Assembly: GCA_903839865.1 (NCBI GenBank)
Contig: CAIMEE010000594.1
Coordinates: 1-42,670 of the forward strand
Length of the DNA: 42,670 nt
Direction: 5' to 3'
Source: Enhydrobacter aerosaccus
GTDB lineage: Bacteria; Pseudomonadota; Alphaproteobacteria; Reyranellales; Reyranellaceae
Shown here: in pieces, positions 16,514-24,174 of the stretch
How positions within the stretch are numbered: position 1 is the first letter of the stretch
Layout of the letters: every line of letters starts with the position of its first letter
Position numbers and translations under genes: made by a program
Notes under the pieces: generated by a model
Databases searched by the model: none
Told to the model about the DNA's origin: nothing
Seen by the model: only the letters and a program-made list of their open reading frames with translations

Positions 16514-17358
16514 GTCATCGCGCGCATCGCGGCGATACCCTTGTCGAGCACCGGAAGAACCTTGTCCTTTGCTTCGGCCGGCACGCCGAACACGACACGG
16601 TCGACACCGGCGTCTCGTGCGCGCTTCAGCGAGTCGAGGTCCATGCCGACGCCGAACAGGGTGATCGGAACGTCCCCCGGGGTACGGCCCGATTCCTTCA
16701 GCAACGAAAGGAACGGCGGGATCATCGCGAGCGTGTCGCCGCCGCGGCCGCCGATCGGCATCCAGCCGTTGGCATAGGCGATGGCGCGCTTTGCCCCGTG
16801 CGGGAAGCCACCGCCGACGATGATCGGCGGATGCGGCTTCTGCACCGGCTTGGGCCACTGCATCATCTCGTCGAACTTCACCAGGTCGCCGGCGTACTTC
16901 GGCTTGGACTTGCCCCAGATCTCCTTCATTGCCTCGACGCGCTCGCGCATCAGCTTGAAGCGGCCCTTGAAATCGGTCGTGCCGTGGTCGGCCATCTCTT
17001 CGGCGTTCCAGCCGCCGCCGATGCCGAACAGGAAGCGGCCATTGCTAATGCGATCGAGCGTCGCCACTTCCTTGGCGGTGTAGATGGGATCGCGCTGCAC
17101 GACGAGGCAGACGCCGGTGCCGAGCTTGATCGTCTTGGTGACGGCCGCCGCCGCCGTCAGTGCCAGGAACTGGTCGTAGGTGTCGTAGTAGTACTTGGGC
17201 AGCTCGGGCCCGCCCGGCCACGGCGACTTGCGGCTGGTCGGGATGTGGCTGTGCTCGGGAAACCAGACCGACTCGTAGCCGCGGCTCTCCGCTTCCACCG
17301 CCAGCTCGTGCGGCGCGATCGTGTAGTCGGTCGGAAACATCGTGATGCCGAACTTCAT
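16510..17358 (-). CDS. Luciferase-like (LLM) F420-type oxidoreductase
   Basis: A 282-residue TIM-barrel flavin-dependent oxidoreductase of the bacterial luciferase superfamily. MKFGITMFPTDYTIAPHELA at the start, SVWFPEHSHIPTSR (~35-48), TIKLGTGVCLVVQRDPIYTAKEVATLD and RFLFGIGGGWNAEEMADHG are diagnostic of the subgroup often annotated as F420-dependent. In alphaproteobacteria the cofactor could equally be FMN. The ATG at 17358 has GGAG 8 bases upstream; an in-frame GTG five codons earlier lies within that site. It is 22 bases downstream of the amidase gene on the same strand, so probably the same transcript (aldolase-amidase-oxidoreductase). Confidence 0.88.
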   Translation of the reverse strand: MKFGITMFPTDYTIAPHELAVEAESRGYESVWFPEHSHIPTSRKSPWPGGPELPKYYYDTYDQFLALTAAAAVTKTIKLGTGVCLVVQRDPIYTAKEVATLDRISNGRFLFGIGGGWNAEEMADHGTTDFKGRFKLMRERVEAMKEIWGKSKPKYAGDLVKFDEMMQWPKPVQKPHPPIIVGGGFPHGAKRAIAYANGWMPIGGRGGDTLAMIPPFLSLLKESGRTPGDVPITLFGVGMDLDSLKRARDAGVDRVVFGVPAEAKDKVLPVLDKGIAAMRAMT

Positions 17359-17380
17359 GTCGTCTTCTCCCACTTATCGT

Positions 17381-19042
17381 CTAAAGCGCCGGCAATCCCG
17401 GCGGCGGACGCCGGGCGTTGGAGGCCTGCTCGAAGGCGTAGGCAAGCCGTAGAAGCTTTGCCTCGCTCCAGGCGCGACCCGCGAAGGTGATGCCGAGCGG
17501 ATACTCCGGCGTTTCCTTGTCGCCCACGCCGCTGATGAAGCCGCCCGGCACCTGTACGCTGGGATAGCCGGGTTTGGCCGCGATCCCCGAGCCACTCGCG
17601 CCGGGAAACAGCACGGCATCGAGCTTGTGCTCCGTCATGTAGGCATCCATGCCGCGCTCCTTGGCCGCGCGGAGATCCATTGCCCGCGCGGACTTGTATT
17701 CCAGCTCGGAGAGATCGCCCTTGGTGGCCTCAGCGGCCAGGAAGAGGTCCTGCCCGAAGCGGAGCGCCTTGTCGGCGTTCGCTTCGTTGAAAGCAATGAT
17801 GTCGGCCAGCGTCTTCATATTCGTGCCGACCGCCCAGTCGCGCAGATATAAGTTGAGATCGTGCTTGAGCTCGTAGAGGAAGACGATCGGCGGCGTGACG
17901 ACCGTGTTTTTCGTGCGGCTGAGGGGATTGCGGTTCAGCACGCCCATGGTCGTGCCCGGCCCGCCAATCCAGCCCGACGTCGGCATGTTGGTGCGGACGA
18001 TGGTGGCGCCCGCGTCCTGAAGGACGGCAAGGGCCTGCGCCATCACGGCCGCGGCTTTGGGAGAGAGCTTTCCCATATAGACGTCGTTGCCGGGATCGGC
18101 AGGGTCGCTGGGGAGACCGATGCGTGCGCCTTTCAGTCCATCCTTGTCGAGGTTCGAGGTATAGTCGGCGGGCCGCTGCAGGTGCTGCGTCGCCGGATCG
18201 AGCGGGTCGCGCTCGGCGAGCACGTTCATCAGGATCGCGGAGTCGCGGACGGTGCGGGTGAGGGGACCGGCGGTGTCCTGGCTGTGCGAGATGGGAAGGA
18301 TGCCGGTGCGGCTGATCAGGCCGACGGTGGGCTTCACGGTGACGAGGCCGTTCTGCGTCGCGGGGCTCAGCAGCGATCCCGAGGTTTCGCTGCCGATGGC
18401 GGCGGCGCAGAGGCCGGCAGCCACCGAGACGGCCGAACCCGCGCTCGACCCGCCCGGCAGCACGACGGGTATGCCCCGATCGTCCATGAGCTCCGGCGCA
18501 TAGGGGTTCTTTACCTGGCCGCCGAGCGAGCTGTAGCCAGAGGGCATGTCGACCGCGAGGATGTTGGCGAACTCGGTCAGGTTGGCCTTGCCCAGGATCA
18601 CCGCGCCTGCCGCGCGCAGCTTCTTCACGACAGTGGAATCGTCCTTGGTGCGCGCGCCTTCGAGCGCAAGCGAACCCGCGGTCGTGGGTTGCTTGTCGCC
18701 GGTGGCGATATTGTCCTTTACCAGGATCGGAACGCCCGCGAGCGGCTGGGCTTTCGAGGGCTTCACCTTGTCGAACCGGCTCGCGGTCGACAACGCGTCG
18801 GGATTGACCATGCGAACCGAATTGAGGGCTGGGCCGCCGCGGTCGTAGGCCTCGATCCGCGCGAGATAGGCATGGGTGAGGGCGGTTGAGGTCGTCGACC
18901 CTTTGGTCAGGCCTTCCAACACGTCGGTCAGCGAGGCATTTTCCACGGGAACTGTCATCTGTTGTGCCTTTGCATGTCTTACGGGGGCGACAGCGAGCGC
19001 CAGGGGAAGCAGGGCAATGTCGCGGCGCCTGGGGTTCGCCAA
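17381..19042 (-). CDS. Exported amidase (amidase signature family)
   Basis: Hydrolyses an amide bond with the Ser-cisSer-Lys triad of the amidase-signature family. The Lys motif VPILVKDNIATG, the glycine-rich PGGSSAGSAVSVAAGL and the SETSGSLLSPAT segment are present. I start it at TTG 19042, two bases after the aldolase stop. This gives 553 residues with a Tat-like signal, MANPRRRDIALLPLALAVAP, ending near HAKAQQ. An ATG at 18958 would give a 525-residue cytoplasmic form without the signal. Frames reaching further upstream read through the aldolase gene and are not real. Tight spacing to the aldolase suggests a joint pathway. The substrate is unknown. Confidence 0.9.
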   Translation of the reverse strand: MANPRRRDIALLPLALAVAPVRHAKAQQMTVPVENASLTDVLEGLTKGSTTSTALTHAYLARIEAYDRGGPALNSVRMVNPDALSTASRFDKVKPSKAQPLAGVPILVKDNIATGDKQPTTAGSLALEGARTKDDSTVVKKLRAAGAVILGKANLTEFANILAVDMPSGYSSLGGQVKNPYAPELMDDRGIPVVLPGGSSAGSAVSVAAGLCAAAIGSETSGSLLSPATQNGLVTVKPTVGLISRTGILPISHSQDTAGPLTRTVRDSAILMNVLAERDPLDPATQHLQRPADYTSNLDKDGLKGARIGLPSDPADPGNDVYMGKLSPKAAAVMAQALAVLQDAGATIVRTNMPTSGWIGGPGTTMGVLNRNPLSRTKNTVVTPPIVFLYELKHDLNLYLRDWAVGTNMKTLADIIAFNEANADKALRFGQDLFLAAEATKGDLSELEYKSARAMDLRAAKERGMDAYMTEHKLDAVLFPGASGSGIAAKPGYPSVQVPGGFISGVGDKETPEYPLGITFAGRAWSEAKLLRLAYAFEQASNARRPPPGLPAL

Positions 19043-19044
19043 GG

Positions 19045-19938
19045 TCAAACCGGCATTGTGCGTTTCTGGTGGGCGCGCCCGATGCGGGCGACTTCCGGAT
19101 TGTGCCCGGAAATCACCCGCACACCCTCGTCGAGGCGCTCGGCAATGTTCTCGGGCGAGGCACCCTCCAGGAAGGCGAGTTTGTTCTCGCGGCAGGCGGC
19201 AAAGACCTTGGCGCGGGCCGCTTCCATCTCGGGGGGATAGGGACGTCGCTGCAGGGTCGTGTATCCCAGCGAGAGGCCCAGATCGCCCGGGCCCAGCTCG
19301 GCAAAACCCAATCCAGGCACCGCCAAAATCTCTTCGCATTGGGCGACGCCAGGCGGGCTCTCAATCTTTACACCGAGCAAAAGCTCGCCGCCCGGAGAGA
19401 GCGGCCAAGGTTCGCAGCGGGCAAAATACTCTTGTTGATCAATGCCCCAGATGGGAGCGGCCGTGGGTTCGGAGCCTCTGCCACGCGAGCCAACGCCGAG
19501 CTGGTCGGCGCCGGCCTTGTGATGGGGAAAGCGGCAGGCGCGCACGAACTCGCGGACGGCGTCGGCCGACTCGGCTTGGCAGAGCAGAATGCCATGGGCG
19601 CCGCGCGCCAGGATCTGGCGGAACTGCCAGGCATTGAAGGCGACGTTCGGGCCGTCTGTGCCGTTGACCGGCGGCTCAACGATGACCGTGGGCGCACGGT
19701 GGCCGGAGTTGGTCGGCCCGCCGTCGACCAGCCCGCGCATGTAGGCCTCGAACCCGGTCATGTCGAAGGCGCCGTGCTCCATGCCGACATTGATGTAGTC
19801 GGCCCAGGTCTTGGCGTCCTTCAGGCCTTGTTCGTAGGTGAGGACGTGACCGGTGTGCGGGCCGTCATAGTAGAGCGCCTGGTCCTGCTCGAGGAGCTCG
19901 ACAGCGCGGTTGATCCGCTTTGCCGTCGCTTGGGGCAT
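19045..19938 (-). CDS. HpcH/HpaI aldolase/citrate lyase family protein
   Basis: A 297-residue cytoplasmic class II (metal-dependent) aldolase of the HpcH/HpaI group, which cleaves 4-hydroxy-2-oxo acids or similar to pyruvate plus an aldehyde. Metal-binding Glu and Asp lie in VKIESPPGVAQCEEIL and GPGDLGLSLG, and PVNGTDGPNVAFNAWQ and ARGAHGILLCQAES follow the family layout. GGAGG is 7 bases before the ATG at 19938. The gene heads the aldolase-amidase-(LLM oxidoreductase) run and is divergent from a Bug gene only 54 bases away. That suggests one imported acid or amide is bound by the Bug protein and broken down by these enzymes (inference). Confidence 0.88.
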   Translation of the reverse strand: MPQATAKRINRAVELLEQDQALYYDGPHTGHVLTYEQGLKDAKTWADYINVGMEHGAFDMTGFEAYMRGLVDGGPTNSGHRAPTVIVEPPVNGTDGPNVAFNAWQFRQILARGAHGILLCQAESADAVREFVRACRFPHHKAGADQLGVGSRGRGSEPTAAPIWGIDQQEYFARCEPWPLSPGGELLLGVKIESPPGVAQCEEILAVPGLGFAELGPGDLGLSLGYTTLQRRPYPPEMEAARAKVFAACRENKLAFLEGASPENIAERLDEGVRVISGHNPEVARIGRAHQKRTMPV

Positions 19939-19943
19939 TGCCG

Positions 19944-19988
19944 TTCCTCCGGTGTTGAGGGCAGCATACGGGATAAGAGCCGGAGGAA
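19944..19988. promoter_or_regulatory. Inverted repeat linking the ribosome sites of two divergent genes
   Basis: TTCCTCCGG (19944-19952) and CCGGAGGAA (19980-19988) are exact complements 27 bases apart. Each arm contains the Shine-Dalgarno sequence of one of the two divergent genes (aldolase and Bug). Only 54 bases separate the start codons, so promoters must overlap this palindrome or lie inside the opposite gene. A transcript crossing the whole gap could fold and hide the ribosome site. Confidence 0.45.
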
Positions 19989-19992
19989 ACCA

Positions 19993-20967
19993 ATGAGAAT
20001 AATCGGGCGTCGTGCGGCGATGGTCAGCGGCCTAAGCGCGGCCTTGGCGGCAGAGGCCTTGGCGCAATCGGCTTACCCGGAACGAGCTATCTATATGATC
20101 GTGCCGGCCGGCGCGGGCGGCCCGACCGACGTGGTGGGCCGCATCCTGCAGCCGCGCCTGCAGGAGATCCTGGGCCAGTCGATTGTGATCGAGAACAAGG
20201 CGGGCGCCAGCGGCGCCATCGGCACGGCGACCGTGGCCGGCGCCGCGCCCGACGGCTACACCATCCTGCTGGCCCCCTCGACCAATGCCTTGATCCCGGC
20301 GCTCTACGGCAAGATGCTGAGCTACGATCCGATGAAAGCCTTCACCGGCATTTCCTATGTCGCAAGCGTGCCGCTGATCGTCGTCGTGCCGGCGAACGGC
20401 GCGAAGACCCTCAAGGAGCTGATTGCCATGCTGCGCGAGGCGCCGGAGAAGTACTCCTACGCGTCGTCGGGCAACGGCGGCATTATCCATCTTGCCGGTT
20501 ACCTTTTCGTCGAGCAGGCGGGCGCCAAGGCGCTGCACGTGCCTTACAAGGGATCGGCACCCGGCCTCATCGATACGATCGCGGGCCGCCACGCCTTCCA
20601 GATGGACACACTGGGCTCGAGCAAAGGCTTTATCGACGGCCGCAAGGTGCGCGTGCTGGCTGTCGCCGCCCACAAGCGGCTGCCGCAGTTGCCCGACGTG
20701 CCTACTGTCGAGGAAGTAGCGGGCTTCGAGTTCGCGGTCACCACCTGGTACGTGGCCCAGGCGCCGGCCGCGACACCCAAGCCGATCATCGACAAGCTCA
20801 ACGTCGCCTTCAACAAGGCGCTCGCTCATCCCGACGTCGTGAAGCGCATGCGTGAACTCGCCATCGAGCCGGTGCAGTCGACGCCCGCGGAAGCCAAGGC
20901 ATTCTTCGAGGAGCAGATGCTGTTCTGGGATCCCATCGTGAAGGCCTCGGGCGCCAAGCCGGAGTAG
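19993..20967 (+). CDS. Bug-type (TTT) periplasmic substrate-binding protein
   Basis: Second Bug/TctC receptor of the window, 324 residues. It has a signal sequence (MRIIGRRAAMVSGLSAALAAEALA, then QSAYPERAIYMIVPAGAGG) and the family motifs GPTDVVGRILQP, ENKAGASGAIGT, DGYTILLAPST, YSYASSGNGGIIHLAG and HVPYKGSAPGLIDTIAG. GGAGG lies 6 bases before the ATG. Longer frames upstream run antisense through the amidase and aldolase and are artefacts. No membrane partners are nearby. It diverges from the aldolase-amidase genes and may bind the compound they process. It is clearly a distant paralogue of the Bug gene at 3423, not a recent copy. Confidence 0.93.
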   Translation: MRIIGRRAAMVSGLSAALAAEALAQSAYPERAIYMIVPAGAGGPTDVVGRILQPRLQEILGQSIVIENKAGASGAIGTATVAGAAPDGYTILLAPSTNALIPALYGKMLSYDPMKAFTGISYVASVPLIVVVPANGAKTLKELIAMLREAPEKYSYASSGNGGIIHLAGYLFVEQAGAKALHVPYKGSAPGLIDTIAGRHAFQMDTLGSSKGFIDGRKVRVLAVAAHKRLPQLPDVPTVEEVAGFEFAVTTWYVAQAPAATPKPIIDKLNVAFNKALAHPDVVKRMRELAIEPVQSTPAEAKAFFEEQMLFWDPIVKASGAKPE

Positions 20968-21036
20968 GCGATACCGACGGACGAGATGTTGCGCATGGTG
21001 GCTGAGTTGGGGCCATGCCGTCCCCCCGCATAGCGT

Positions 21037-23352
21037 CTAGGAGCGGAGCGCGCGCCAGACCTTTTCCGGCGTTGCCGGCATCGTAAGCGCGGCACCTGCG
21101 GGGCCGGGGATGGCATCGGCTATCGCGTTCATCACGGCTGCAAGCGCGCCTGTGGTACCCGCCTCGCCGGTGCCTTTGACGCCCAGCTGATTGGTCGTGC
21201 AAGGCACAGGGTGCGACGCGGTCTCGATCATCGGCAGGTCGTCGGCGCGCGGCATCGTGTAGTCCATGAACGAGCCGGTCATGAGTTGGGCCGACTCGCG
21301 CTCGAAGATCACTTCCTCCCAGAGCGCCTGGCCCACACCCTGAGCAATGCCGCCATGAATCTGGCCCTCGACCAGGACCGGATCGAGAATGTTCCCGCAA
21401 TCGTCGACCGCCGTGTAGGCGGCGAGGGTGACAAAGCCGGTCTCGGGATCGATCTCGACTTCGGCGATATGGCAGCCGTTCGGGAAAGTCTGCGGAACGG
21501 TCGCCTGGCCCTTGGTGTCGAGGGTGTCGTTCAGCGTCTTCGCCCGCTCGGCAACCTCGAACAGGGAGAGGCGGCGATCGGTGCCGGCGACGCGGAACAT
21601 GCCTTGGGCATATTCGATGTCGGCTTCCGAAGCCTCCAACAGCTGCGACGCAAACTTTCGACCTTTCTCGATGACCAGCTCGACAGTGCGCACCAGGGCG
21701 CTGCCGGTGGCCGTCGTCGAGCGGGAGGCCACGGAGGCGCCGCCCATGATGTTGAGGTCGGTGTCGCCCTGGTGCACGACGACGCTCGTCTCGTCGATGC
21801 CCAGCAATTTCCCGGCGAGGCGGCGATAGAGCGAGGCATGGCCTTGCCCGGACGGATGCATGCCGAGCGCGACCACGAGTGTGTTGCTGCCGGGGAAGCG
21901 GACACCGGCTTCGTCACCCGGCATGCCGCCGGCATGTTCGAGGAAGCAGGAAATGCCGAGGCCTCGGCGCTTGCCTTGGGATTCGGACCTGGCCCGGCGC
22001 GTGGCGAAGCCGCTGTAGTCGGCGTACGCCAGCGCCCGGTCGAGCACACCCTCGAAGTCGCCGCTGTCGAATTTGGTATCGACGGCCGTGGCATAGGGAA
22101 TCATCCCGCCCGGGATGAGATTGCGTCGTCGCAGGTCGACCGGATCGATGCCCGTCACCCTGGCGGCCTCTTCCATCAGACGTTCCATCGCGTAATTGGC
22201 TTCCGGACGGCCGGCGCCGCGATAGGGGCCCATCTGCACGGTGTTGGTGAAGACGCAGCGCACATCTACCGCGATGTGCGGGATGTGATACATCGAGGGA
22301 AAGCAGCGCGCGAAATTGTTCGAGGCGATGGACGCCCCGTGCGACGACAGGAAGGCGCCAACGGCCGCGATAGCCGAGACCTTGAGCGCGAGAAAGAGCC
22401 CGCCGGTATCGATGGCGAGCTTCACCGTCGTGACGGTATCGCGCGCTTGGTTGTCGCTCTGAAAAGACTCTGCACGGCTCTGCGTCCAGTGCACGGGTCG
22501 GCCGACGTGTTTGGCGGCCACGAGCAACGCCACATACTCGGGATAGGCCGCCGTCTTCATGCCGAAGGCGCCACCGACGTCGCCGGTCAGCAGGCGAAGC
22601 CTCTGTAGCGGAAGGTCGAGGCTCGCGGCCAGCTGGTCGCGCAGCATGCGGGCGCCTTGTGACGGCGCACGTAGGAGATAGGAATCCTTCGCCGCGTCGT
22701 AACTGGCCGTGCCGCCGCGCGTCTCCATTGAAGCGACGACGATGCGCTGGTTGATCTCCGTGACCTCGACGATATGGGCCGCGGCGGCGAATGCGCGCTC
22801 GACGGCCTGATGTTGGGTGTCGTAGCTCCCTTGCGGAGCCACGAAGTCGATCGCGACATTGCCGGGCGCTTCGGGCCAGAGCTGCACTGCGCCTGGCGCG
22901 ACAGCGTCCTTGATATCGGCGACAGCGTGCAGCGGCTCGTAGTCGATCACGATCAGCTCGGCCGCGTCCTGGGCGATGTCGAGCGTTTCCGCCACGACGA
23001 GCACGACAGGCTGGCCCACGTGCATCGCACGCCCCTCGGCGAGGGCGGGGCGATAGGGCGCGATCAGCGACGTGCCGCCGCGGCCGGGTACCGGCACGGG
23101 ATAGGTGATCGTCTTCGCACCGGCGGCCTTGAGGTCTTCCGCCGTAACCACGGCAAGAACGCCGGGCAGGGCGCGTGCGGCTGCCGCGTCGATCGACTTG
23201 ATGCGCGCATGCGCATGGGGAGAGCGCAGGAAGTAGGCGGCCGCCGCGTTCTCGGCGTGGACATCATCCATGAAGCGGCCTTCGCCGCGCAGCAGTGCCT
23301 GGTCCTCTATGCGCGGCGCCCAGCCGGCGGGGCGGTGTCCTCCGTCGGCCAT
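21037..23352 (-). CDS. Xanthine dehydrogenase/CoxL-family molybdopterin-binding large subunit
   Basis: A 771-residue large subunit of the molybdenum hydroxylase family. The N-terminal domain reads PRIEDQALLRGEGRFMDDV, then come GGAFGMKTAAYPEY, QMGPYRGAGRPEANYAMER (the GAGR form seen in form II CoxL-like enzymes rather than true CO dehydrogenase), and the catalytic-glutamate loop GVKGTGEAGTTG near the C-terminus. Such subunits bind Mo-molybdopterin cytosine dinucleotide and normally work with a 2Fe-2S and an FAD subunit. Neither is encoded next to it. The ATG at 23352 overlaps the hydrolase stop (TGATG); a 26-residue longer frame is antisense-derived. Function is probably hydroxylation of an aromatic or heterocyclic compound (inference). 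Confidence 0.92.
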   Translation of the reverse strand: MADGGHRPAGWAPRIEDQALLRGEGRFMDDVHAENAAAAYFLRSPHAHARIKSIDAAAARALPGVLAVVTAEDLKAAGAKTITYPVPVPGRGGTSLIAPYRPALAEGRAMHVGQPVVLVVAETLDIAQDAAELIVIDYEPLHAVADIKDAVAPGAVQLWPEAPGNVAIDFVAPQGSYDTQHQAVERAFAAAAHIVEVTEINQRIVVASMETRGGTASYDAAKDSYLLRAPSQGARMLRDQLAASLDLPLQRLRLLTGDVGGAFGMKTAAYPEYVALLVAAKHVGRPVHWTQSRAESFQSDNQARDTVTTVKLAIDTGGLFLALKVSAIAAVGAFLSSHGASIASNNFARCFPSMYHIPHIAVDVRCVFTNTVQMGPYRGAGRPEANYAMERLMEEAARVTGIDPVDLRRRNLIPGGMIPYATAVDTKFDSGDFEGVLDRALAYADYSGFATRRARSESQGKRRGLGISCFLEHAGGMPGDEAGVRFPGSNTLVVALGMHPSGQGHASLYRRLAGKLLGIDETSVVVHQGDTDLNIMGGASVASRSTTATGSALVRTVELVIEKGRKFASQLLEASEADIEYAQGMFRVAGTDRRLSLFEVAERAKTLNDTLDTKGQATVPQTFPNGCHIAEVEIDPETGFVTLAAYTAVDDCGNILDPVLVEGQIHGGIAQGVGQALWEEVIFERESAQLMTGSFMDYTMPRADDLPMIETASHPVPCTTNQLGVKGTGEAGTTGALAAVMNAIADAIPGPAGAALTMPATPEKVWRALRS

Positions 23353-24134
23353 CAGCTGGCCAATCCCAGGAAAGGCTTCAGCGTCCGCCAGAAGGCTTCG
23401 GGATCCTGGATGTGCGGTGAGTGTCCGCAATGCGCCAGTTCGACCATCGTCGCGCCGGCAATGCCTTTGGCCAGCGCATAGGAGAGTGCAGGGGGCGTCG
23501 CGGTATCGCGCAGGCCGACGACGACCAAAGTCGGATTGCGGATCGACGCGATCTCGGCACGATGGTCGAACAGGGCGAGCGCGCGGCAGGCTGCCGCGAA
23601 GTGCCTGGGATTGGCGGCGCGCAGGCTGGCTTTGCGCTCTTCGGCAATCTCGGGATGCGCGGCCAGGAAATCGTCGGGGAACATGCGCTGCAGGGCGGTT
23701 GCGAGAACGGCTTCCATGCCGCCCGCCTCGACACGCTCCGCCATCATCGCAAAGGCCCCTTTGCCCTCGGGCGGAATAGCGGCGCCTGTGTCGACGAACA
23801 TGAGCTTGTTGAACTTCGCGCCGTGACGCACCGCCAACGCGACCGACACGAAGCCGCCGAAACCGTTACCCAGGAGATCGGCTTTGCCCGAGAGCCCATG
23901 CTTGGGCAGTTCCTCTGCAATCCGGTCGGCGAATTGCTCCAGGCCGGGACCCGCGGGCGCGGAACTGCCAAAGCCCGGGAGATTGACCAGCCAGAGCGTT
24001 CGCTCGGCCGCCAGGCGTGGCGCGATGCGATCGAAGGCGGTTCGGTCGGAGAGCAGGGAATGAAGCAGCACCAGGTCGGGACCCTGGCCCATCTTCACAA
24101 CATCGAGAGCGCTTTGGTTTGTTGTCATCTTCAT
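23352..24134 (-). CDS. Alpha/beta hydrolase-fold protein lacking the usual nucleophile
   Basis: A 260-residue alpha/beta hydrolase fold resembling enol-lactone hydrolases and esterases: PDLVLLHSLLSDRTAFD (oxyanion region ~19-35), LVNLPGFGSSAPAG, nucleophile elbow DLLGNGFGGFVSVAL (~87-101), acid in VVVGLRDTATP and histidine in LAHCGHSPHIQDPEAFW. At the elbow the canonical G-x-S-x-G reads G-N-G-F-G, so the Ser position is Gly. The acid and histidine remain. It may be a non-hydrolytic member (cofactor-independent oxygenase-like, lyase or binding role) or use another residue. Start and stop overlap: translationally coupled to the CoxL-like gene and divergent from the MFS gene by 40 bases. Confidence 0.85.
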   Translation of the reverse strand: MKMTTNQSALDVVKMGQGPDLVLLHSLLSDRTAFDRIAPRLAAERTLWLVNLPGFGSSAPAGPGLEQFADRIAEELPKHGLSGKADLLGNGFGGFVSVALAVRHGAKFNKLMFVDTGAAIPPEGKGAFAMMAERVEAGGMEAVLATALQRMFPDDFLAAHPEIAEERKASLRAANPRHFAAACRALALFDHRAEIASIRNPTLVVVGLRDTATPPALSYALAKGIAGATMVELAHCGHSPHIQDPEAFWRTLKPFLGLAS

Positions 24135-24174
24135 GCCACTCTAGCGCCAAAGAAGCATCGGGGGGAAAAATCAA

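Noticed and set aside
18886..19992. N-terminal extension of the second Bug protein by about 369 codons
   Set aside because: The extension is antisense to the amidase and aldolase. The Bug signal peptide and a GGAGG ribosome site mark the start at 19993.
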